Origin: DATJBC01 sp035515515
Lineage (GTDB): Bacteria > Actinomycetota > Acidimicrobiia > Acidimicrobiales > UBA8190
Length of the DNA: 17,872 bases
Assembly (NCBI GenBank): GCA_035515515.1
Contig: DATJBC010000222.1
Span: 1-17,872, forward strand
Direction of reading: 5' to 3'
In this document: positions 14,146 to 17,872 of the stretch, piece after piece
How the letters are laid out: each line of letters opens with the position of its first letter
Position numbering within the stretch: position 1 is the first letter of the stretch
The notes under the pieces: model-generated
Databases searched by the model: none
Told to the model about the DNA's origin: nothing
The model's input: only the letters and a program-made list of their open reading frames with translations
Position numbers and translations under genes: made by a program

Positions 14146-15054
14146 TCATCGCATCTTGGCGAGCACGTCGTCGGCGAAGCGAGCCGAGGCGTCGAGGCGC
14201 GTGCGCAGCTGGGCCTCGGGCGGGTCGCCGGGGTCGACCTTGGCCACCATGGCCGGGGCGCACAGGATGTCGGTGACGCCGTAGTCCTCCTCGAAGGCGC
14301 GGTAGAGGTCGACGTCGGGGCGCGCCCACAACGACAGGTAGATCGAGAAGGGCTCGCCGGCGCGCCCCGCGGCGCGCCGCTCGGCGGCCAGGGCGTCGAG
14401 GTAGGCGCGGGCCTGGTCGGGCTGGTAGGCGCCGGCCGCCACCCAGCCGTCGCACAACGTCGCCGCCCGGCGCAGGGCGGGTGGTGAGTGCCCGCCCCCG
14501 ATGATGGGGACGGGGCCCGGCGGGGCGGGCTCCATCTTCATGACGGGGACGTCGTAGTAGGGCCCGTGGTACTCGACCCACCCGCCGGCCCAGATGGCCC
14601 GCAGGGCCGGGATCATGTCGTCGAGGCGCTTGCCCCGGGTGTGGAAGTCCTGGCCGGTGGCGTCGAACTCCTCCTTGCACCACCCCACGCCCACGCCCAT
14701 GGCCACGCGCCCCGAGGAGAGCACGGCGGCCGTGCCCACCTGCTTGGCCACCGTCATGAGGTCCCGGGCCGGGGCGACGTAGACACCGGTGGTGAACTGC
14801 AGCCGCTCGGTCACCGCCGCCATGGCCGAGATGAAGCACCACGTGTCGGGCCAGTGCGTGTCGGGGTCCCAGTGGTCGCCGAAGCCCGGGGCGCCGTCCT
14901 CGCGGGTGGAGTACGTGTAGCGCGACTGGCGGTCGCGGGGGAAGAACATGTGGTCCGACACGTAGATGCCGTCGTATCCCTGGGTGTCGGCCACCTTGGC
15001 CAGCTCCAGGGCGTGCAGCGTCGGCAGGAACGTGACCGCCTGGTGGAACCGCAT
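14146..15054 (-). CDS. LLM-class F420-dependent oxidoreductase
   Basis: 302 aa from ATG 15054, with a GGGGGAGG site six bases upstream. It is a second luciferase-like monooxygenase fold, of a shorter subfamily than its neighbour: RFHQAVTFLP at the N-terminus, ADTQGYDGIYVSDHMFFP (22-39), ERLQFTTGVYVAPARDLMTVAKQVGTAAVLSSGRVAMGVGVGWCKEEF in the middle, and PVPIIGGGHSPPALRRAATLCDGW later. The GRVAMGVGVGW segment and the IGGGH segment are the cofactor-binding marks of the F420 group. The substrate is unknown. It is 28 nt downstream of the P450 and 22 nt upstream of the Rv3520c-like gene, so the three are almost certainly one transcript. The two LLM proteins are not recent duplicates. Confidence 0.9.
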   Translation of the reverse strand: MRFHQAVTFLPTLHALELAKVADTQGYDGIYVSDHMFFPRDRQSRYTYSTREDGAPGFGDHWDPDTHWPDTWCFISAMAAVTERLQFTTGVYVAPARDLMTVAKQVGTAAVLSSGRVAMGVGVGWCKEEFDATGQDFHTRGKRLDDMIPALRAIWAGGWVEYHGPYYDVPVMKMEPAPPGPVPIIGGGHSPPALRRAATLCDGWVAAGAYQPDQARAYLDALAAERRAAGRAGEPFSIYLSLWARPDVDLYRAFEEDYGVTDILCAPAMVAKVDPGDPPEAQLRTRLDASARFADDVLAKMR

Positions 15055-15082
15055 GGTTGGCCTCCCCCAGCCGGTCCGGTGC

Positions 15083-16315
15083 TCAGCTACCGACGCGCGG
15101 GCCCGGTGTGAAGGCCACCGGGATGTGCTTCACGCCGTTGATGAAGGCCGACTGCAGGCGCTGGACCTCGCCGTCGAGGCGGATGTCGGGCAGCCGGTCG
15201 AGCACGTGCTGGAACATGACCCGGATCTCCATGCGCGCCAGGTTCGCCCCCAGGCAGAAGTGCGGGCCGCCGCCGCCGAAGGCCATGTGGGGGTTGGGGC
15301 TCCGGGTGATGTCGAAGCTGTCCGGGTCGTCGAAGACGTCCTCGTCGCGGTTGGCCGAGATGTGGAAGAAGACGACCTTCTGGTTCTCGCCGATCTTCTG
15401 TCCCCGGATCTCGACGGGGACGGTGGTCTGGCGCCGGAAATTCATCACGGGCGTCACGAAGCGCAGCATCTCCTCGGTGGCGCTGGGGATGAGCGAGCGG
15501 TCGGCGAGGAGGCGCTCCCATTGGTCGGGGTGCTGGAAGAAGGCGTGCATGGCGCCCGAGATGAGGTTGCGGGTCGTCTCGTTGCCCGCCACCGTCAGGA
15601 GGAGGAAGAACAGCTCGAGCTCGAGCTCCGACAGCTTGTCGCCGTCGATCTCGACGGAGGTGAGCACGCTCATCAGGTCGGTCGAGGGGTCCATGCGCTT
15701 GGTCTCGAAGAGCTGCGCCGCGTAGGCGAAGAGCTCCATGGCCGCCTCCTGGGCGAACTCCTCGCCGCCCGCGGTGTGCTGGAACTCGGGGTCCTCCTGG
15801 CCGATCATGCGGTTCGACCAGTCGAACATGGCGTGGCGGTCGTCCTGGGGCACCCCGAGGAGGTCGGCGATGACCTGCAGCGGGAGCTCCGCCGCGATGT
15901 CGGTGACGAAGTCGGCCTGCCCCTTCTCGATCACGGTGTCGATGATCGAGTCGGTGGCCTGGTGGATCTTCTGCTCGAGCTCATTGACGATGCGCGGCGT
16001 GAAACCCTTGTTGACCAGGCGCCGGTAGCGGGTGTGCAGCGGCGGGTCCATGTTGAGCATCATCAGCCGCTGCTGCTCGAGTTGCTCGTCGGGCATGTCC
16101 CACATGAGGGCTGTCCGCTTGGCCGACGAGTAGTGCTCGTAGTCGCGGTTGACGTTGACGCAGTCGTCGTACTTGGTGACCGCCCAGAAGCCCGGGCCGT
16201 CGGCCTCGTCGTGCCAGAGCACGGGGGCCTCCCGGCGCAGCTCCGTGAACCACTCGTGGGGGACGCGGGGGACGAACTTCGTCGAGTCGGTGAGGTCGAT
16301 GTCGCTGAGCGCCAT
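15083..16315 (-). CDS. Cytochrome P450, CYP125/CYP142-like
   Basis: 410 aa from ATG 16315, with AGGAGGAGGG seven bases upstream. It is a soluble bacterial P450. The I-helix oxygen motif is AGNETT (243-248), the K-helix ExxR is E282-R285 in EEMLR, and the haem loop is FGGGGPHFC with thiolate ligand C354, followed by LGANLARMEI. LNMDPPLHTRYRRLVNKGFTPR (88-109) and LPLQVIADLLGVPQDDR (144-160) resemble CYP125, the cholesterol C26/C27 hydroxylase. The end, KHIPVAFTPGP, recalls CYP142. The enzyme needs ferredoxin partners, which are not in the window. It heads the minus-strand operon, and a KstR-like box lies 100 nt upstream. A terpene or alkane P450 of the same clan is the alternative. Confidence 0.92.
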   Translation of the reverse strand: MALSDIDLTDSTKFVPRVPHEWFTELRREAPVLWHDEADGPGFWAVTKYDDCVNVNRDYEHYSSAKRTALMWDMPDEQLEQQRLMMLNMDPPLHTRYRRLVNKGFTPRIVNELEQKIHQATDSIIDTVIEKGQADFVTDIAAELPLQVIADLLGVPQDDRHAMFDWSNRMIGQEDPEFQHTAGGEEFAQEAAMELFAYAAQLFETKRMDPSTDLMSVLTSVEIDGDKLSELELELFFLLLTVAGNETTRNLISGAMHAFFQHPDQWERLLADRSLIPSATEEMLRFVTPVMNFRRQTTVPVEIRGQKIGENQKVVFFHISANRDEDVFDDPDSFDITRSPNPHMAFGGGGPHFCLGANLARMEIRVMFQHVLDRLPDIRLDGEVQRLQSAFINGVKHIPVAFTPGPRVGS

Positions 16316-16415
16316 GAGCGGTCCCTCCTCCTCGGTGCGGGTGGCGCCGGGCCGCCGACGTCCTGGCGGCGGGGCGGGCCCGCGGCCCCGGGCCGTGCCC
16401 CGTGACCGGCGTTTT

Positions 16416-16429
16416 CAGAACGTGTTCCA
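16416..16429 (-). promoter_or_regulatory. KstR-like operator for the P450 operon
   Basis: CAGAACGTGTTCCA on the plus strand has the AGAACGTGTTC core typical of KstR sites. It differs from TnnAACnnGTTnnA at one outer position (C for T). It begins just downstream of a minus-strand TATCAT (16433-16438), where the transcript would start. Confidence 0.6.
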
Positions 16430-16432
16430 GTC

Positions 16433-16438
16433 ATGATA
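16433..16438 (-). promoter_or_regulatory. Candidate -10 element of the P450 operon
   Basis: TATCAT on the minus strand would place the start of transcription inside the adjacent KstR-like box, leaving a leader of about 110 nt. No good -35 is visible upstream in the G-rich block. Confidence 0.3.
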
Positions 16439-16565
16439 GGCCCGCCCCCGGGGAGGGGCCAGCGTGGCGGCGGCGCCGGGCGGGGCGCCCCCCGAGGGGC
16501 AGGGCGCCGCCGGAGGGAGCGCCCCCGGGGGGAGGGCGGAGGGACGCCGAGGAGCCGCCGAGGAA

Positions 16566-16596
16566 TTGTCCCGGCCCCGGTGGTGCCTGGTACCGT
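16566..16596 (+). promoter_or_regulatory. Candidate promoter of the divergent acyl-CoA dehydrogenase
   Basis: TTGTCC (16566-16571) and TACCGT (16591-16596) are separated by 19 bases, slightly longer than ideal. The start of transcription would fall just before the KstR-like box at 16605. Confidence 0.35.
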
Positions 16597-16604
16597 GACG
16601 AAAC

Positions 16605-16618
16605 TAGAACGAGTTGCA
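16605..16618 (+). promoter_or_regulatory. KstR-like operator for the second acyl-CoA dehydrogenase
   Basis: TAGAACGAGTTGCA fits TnnAACnnGTTnnA at every fixed base. The left half, TAGAAC, is identical to the strongest mycobacterial half-site; the right half is weaker. It ends 51 nt before ATG 16670 and lies just after the predicted -10. Confidence 0.65.
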
Positions 16619-16669
16619 GCGCAGGCCGGGACCGGCTGGGCCGGCCCGGACCGCTAGACGGACGGCGCC

Positions 16670-17848
16670 ATGTTCCTGGAGGAGTCCCCCGAGCAGTCGG
16701 CCCTTCGCCGGGAGCTGCGCGCGTACTACGCCGAGCTGCTCACCGACGAGGTGCGGGCCGGCATCGGCGACGTGGGCGAGGGCGGCGGGATGTGGCGCCA
16801 GGTCGTGGGCCGCATCGGCAAGGACGGCTGGCTGGGCATCGGGTGGCCCAAGGAGTACGGGGGCCAGGGCCGTCCCGCCACCGACCAGTTCATCTTCTTC
16901 GACGAGACCCGCCGCGCCAGCGCGCCGTTCCCGTTCGTCACCGTGAACACGGTGGGCCCCACGATCATGCGGTTCGGCAGCGAGGAGCAGAAGTCCTCTT
17001 TCCTCCCCGCCATCCTGGCCGGTGAGGTGAACTTCGCCATCGGCTACACCGAGCCCGAGGCCGGCACCGACCTGGCGTCGCTGCGCACCCGGGCGGTGCG
17101 AGACGGCGACGAGTACGTCATCAACGGGGCCAAGGTGTTCACCAGCGGCGCCGACCTCGCCGACTACGTGTGGCTGGCGGTGCGCACCGACCCCGACGCC
17201 CCCAAGCACAAGGGCATCTCCATCATCGCCGTGCCCACCGACTCGCCGGGGTTCTCGTGGAGCCCCATCGTGACCGTGGCCGGGGCCACCACCACCGCCA
17301 CCTACTACAGCGACGTGCGCGTGCCCGTGGAGCGCAGGGTGGGGGAGGAGAACGAGGGGTGGCGCATGATCACCACCCAGCTCAACCACGAGCGCGTGGG
17401 GCTGGCGGCGTGGAGCGGCTTCGCCTCCCAGCTCTTCGACGAGACCGCGGCGTGGGCGGCGGGCCAGCTGGCCCCCGACGGCTCGTCGCTGCTCGACCTG
17501 GGGTGGGTGCAGTCCGACCTGGCCCGCTGCAAGGCCGAGCTCGAGGCCATGTACCTCCTCAACTGGAAGATGGCCACCTCGCTGGCGGCCGACGCCATGA
17601 CCCCGGCGGAGTCCTCCACGGTGAAGGTCTTCGGGGTGGAGCGCTCCATGGAGATCTACCGGCGCCTACTCGGCATCGTGGGGGCGGGCGGGTACCTCGT
17701 CCCCGGCTCACCCGGGGCGGTGCTGCAGGGACGGCTCGAGCGCACCGCCCGCCACGCCCAGATCAACACCTTCGGGGGGGGCGTGAACGAGATCCAGCGC
17801 GAGATCGTGGCCATGGCCGGCCTGGGCATGACCCGGGCGGCGCGGTGA
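16670..17848 (+). CDS. Acyl-CoA dehydrogenase, FadE29/FadE26-like alpha subunit
   Basis: 392 aa from ATG 16670, with only a weak Shine-Dalgarno. It is a paralogue of the 8032 gene and has the same architecture: DGWLGIGWPKEYGGQGRPA (52-70), IGYTEPEAGTDLASLRTRAVRDGDEY (124-149), TATYYSDVRVPV (210-220), NHERV with E241 at the expected catalytic-base position, and NTFGGGVNEIQRE near the end. TEPEAGTDLASLRT and FGGGVNE favour FadE29 (ChsE2), while NHER and the C-terminus also fit FadE26. FadE29 works with FadE28 on the shortened steroid side chain. Like other subunits of this class it lacks the RxQFG motif and should need a partner, which may lie past the window end. A KstR-like box upstream supports steroid-linked regulation. 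Confidence 0.88.
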   Translation: MFLEESPEQSALRRELRAYYAELLTDEVRAGIGDVGEGGGMWRQVVGRIGKDGWLGIGWPKEYGGQGRPATDQFIFFDETRRASAPFPFVTVNTVGPTIMRFGSEEQKSSFLPAILAGEVNFAIGYTEPEAGTDLASLRTRAVRDGDEYVINGAKVFTSGADLADYVWLAVRTDPDAPKHKGISIIAVPTDSPGFSWSPIVTVAGATTTATYYSDVRVPVERRVGEENEGWRMITTQLNHERVGLAAWSGFASQLFDETAAWAAGQLAPDGSSLLDLGWVQSDLARCKAELEAMYLLNWKMATSLAADAMTPAESSTVKVFGVERSMEIYRRLLGIVGAGGYLVPGSPGAVLQGRLERTARHAQINTFGGGVNEIQREIVAMAGLGMTRAAR

Positions 17849-17872
17849 GCGCCCCGGTGCGCGACCCCGAGG
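17845..17872 (+). CDS. Possible start of a co-translated gene (cut by window end)
   Basis: GTG at 17845 overlaps the dehydrogenase stop as GTGA and opens a frame (MSAPVRDPE) that runs off the window. The overlap type is common for coupled genes. A FadE28-like partner would be expected here, but nine residues cannot identify it. Confidence 0.35.

Larger units (their letters stand above)
16316..16669. promoter_or_regulatory. Divergent control region between P450 and acyl-CoA dehydrogenase
   Basis: 354 nt without a credible gene. From left to right it holds the P450 ribosome-binding site, the KstR-like box at 16416-16429 next to a TATCAT hexamer, a strongly G-rich block at about 16441-16560, a plus-strand promoter candidate, and a second KstR-like box at 16605-16618. 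Each box thus lies close to one of the two divergent genes. Confidence 0.6.

Noticed and set aside
16433..17025. Arg/Gly-rich plus-strand frames in the G-rich divergent region
   Set aside because: No start signal or domain; they run out of frame into the acyl-CoA dehydrogenase gene.
1..17872. Mobile elements, CRISPR arrays, tRNA or rRNA genes, toxin-antitoxin or phage genes
   Set aside because: I found no transposase, integrase, terminal inverted repeats, regularly spaced repeats or RNA-gene structures; composition is even across the window apart from the slightly lower-GC gap at 7.7-8.0 kb.

Overview
This window is very GC-rich and looks like an actinobacterial chromosome segment. An uncultured or Acidimicrobiia-like lineage is plausible, but the sequence alone does not place it. 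The indications are two F420-type luciferase-like oxidoreductases, an ECF sigma factor co-translated with a mycothiol-dependent-isomerase/DinB-type protein, many GTG starts, and homologues of mycobacterial steroid-degradation enzymes. No rRNA, tRNA, CRISPR array, insertion sequence or integrase was seen.

Layout. (1) Positions 31-2157, minus strand: ECF sigma factor, then a MDMPI/DinB-fold protein overlapping it by ATGA, then a SnoaL/NTF2-like protein. (2) 2421-4272, plus strand: an ABM-like small protein, a second NTF2-like protein, an integral membrane protein with an internal duplication and paired ExxE motifs, and a tiny overlapping membrane protein. (3) 4315-7645, minus strand: GNAT acetyltransferase, then thiolase, then an acyl-CoA ligase whose GTG start overlaps the thiolase stop by one base. 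A small membrane ORF lies upstream at 7695-7889. (4) 8032-10339, plus strand: an acyl-CoA dehydrogenase pair resembling FadE26/FadE27 (ChsE4/ChsE5). (5) 10533-11957, plus strand: a tandem DUF4389 membrane protein, convergent with (6). (6) 11983-16315, minus strand: CYP125/CYP142-like cytochrome P450, two LLM F420 oxidoreductases (one strongly like Rv3520c) and a saccharopine-dehydrogenase-like NAD(P) protein. (7) 16670-17848, plus strand: a second FadE26/FadE29-type subunit, divergent from the P450, followed by the probable start of another gene at the window edge.

The genes fit a sterol or other isoprenoid/branched side-chain degradation locus. The P450 would oxidise the side-chain terminus, the ligase would form the CoA thioester, the heteromeric dehydrogenases would desaturate it, and the thiolase would cleave it. 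The F420 enzymes and the Rossmann protein have unknown redox steps.

The most informative non-coding signal is a set of three 14-bp sites at 7988-8001, 16416-16429 and 16605-16618. They match, or miss by one base, the mycobacterial KstR operator TnnAACnnGTTnnA. Each lies upstream of a steroid-type gene: the FadE26-like gene, the P450 and the second dehydrogenase. I saw only one other AACnnGTT core, inside a coding region and without the flanking T/A. This suggests a KstR-type regulon whose repressor lies outside the window.
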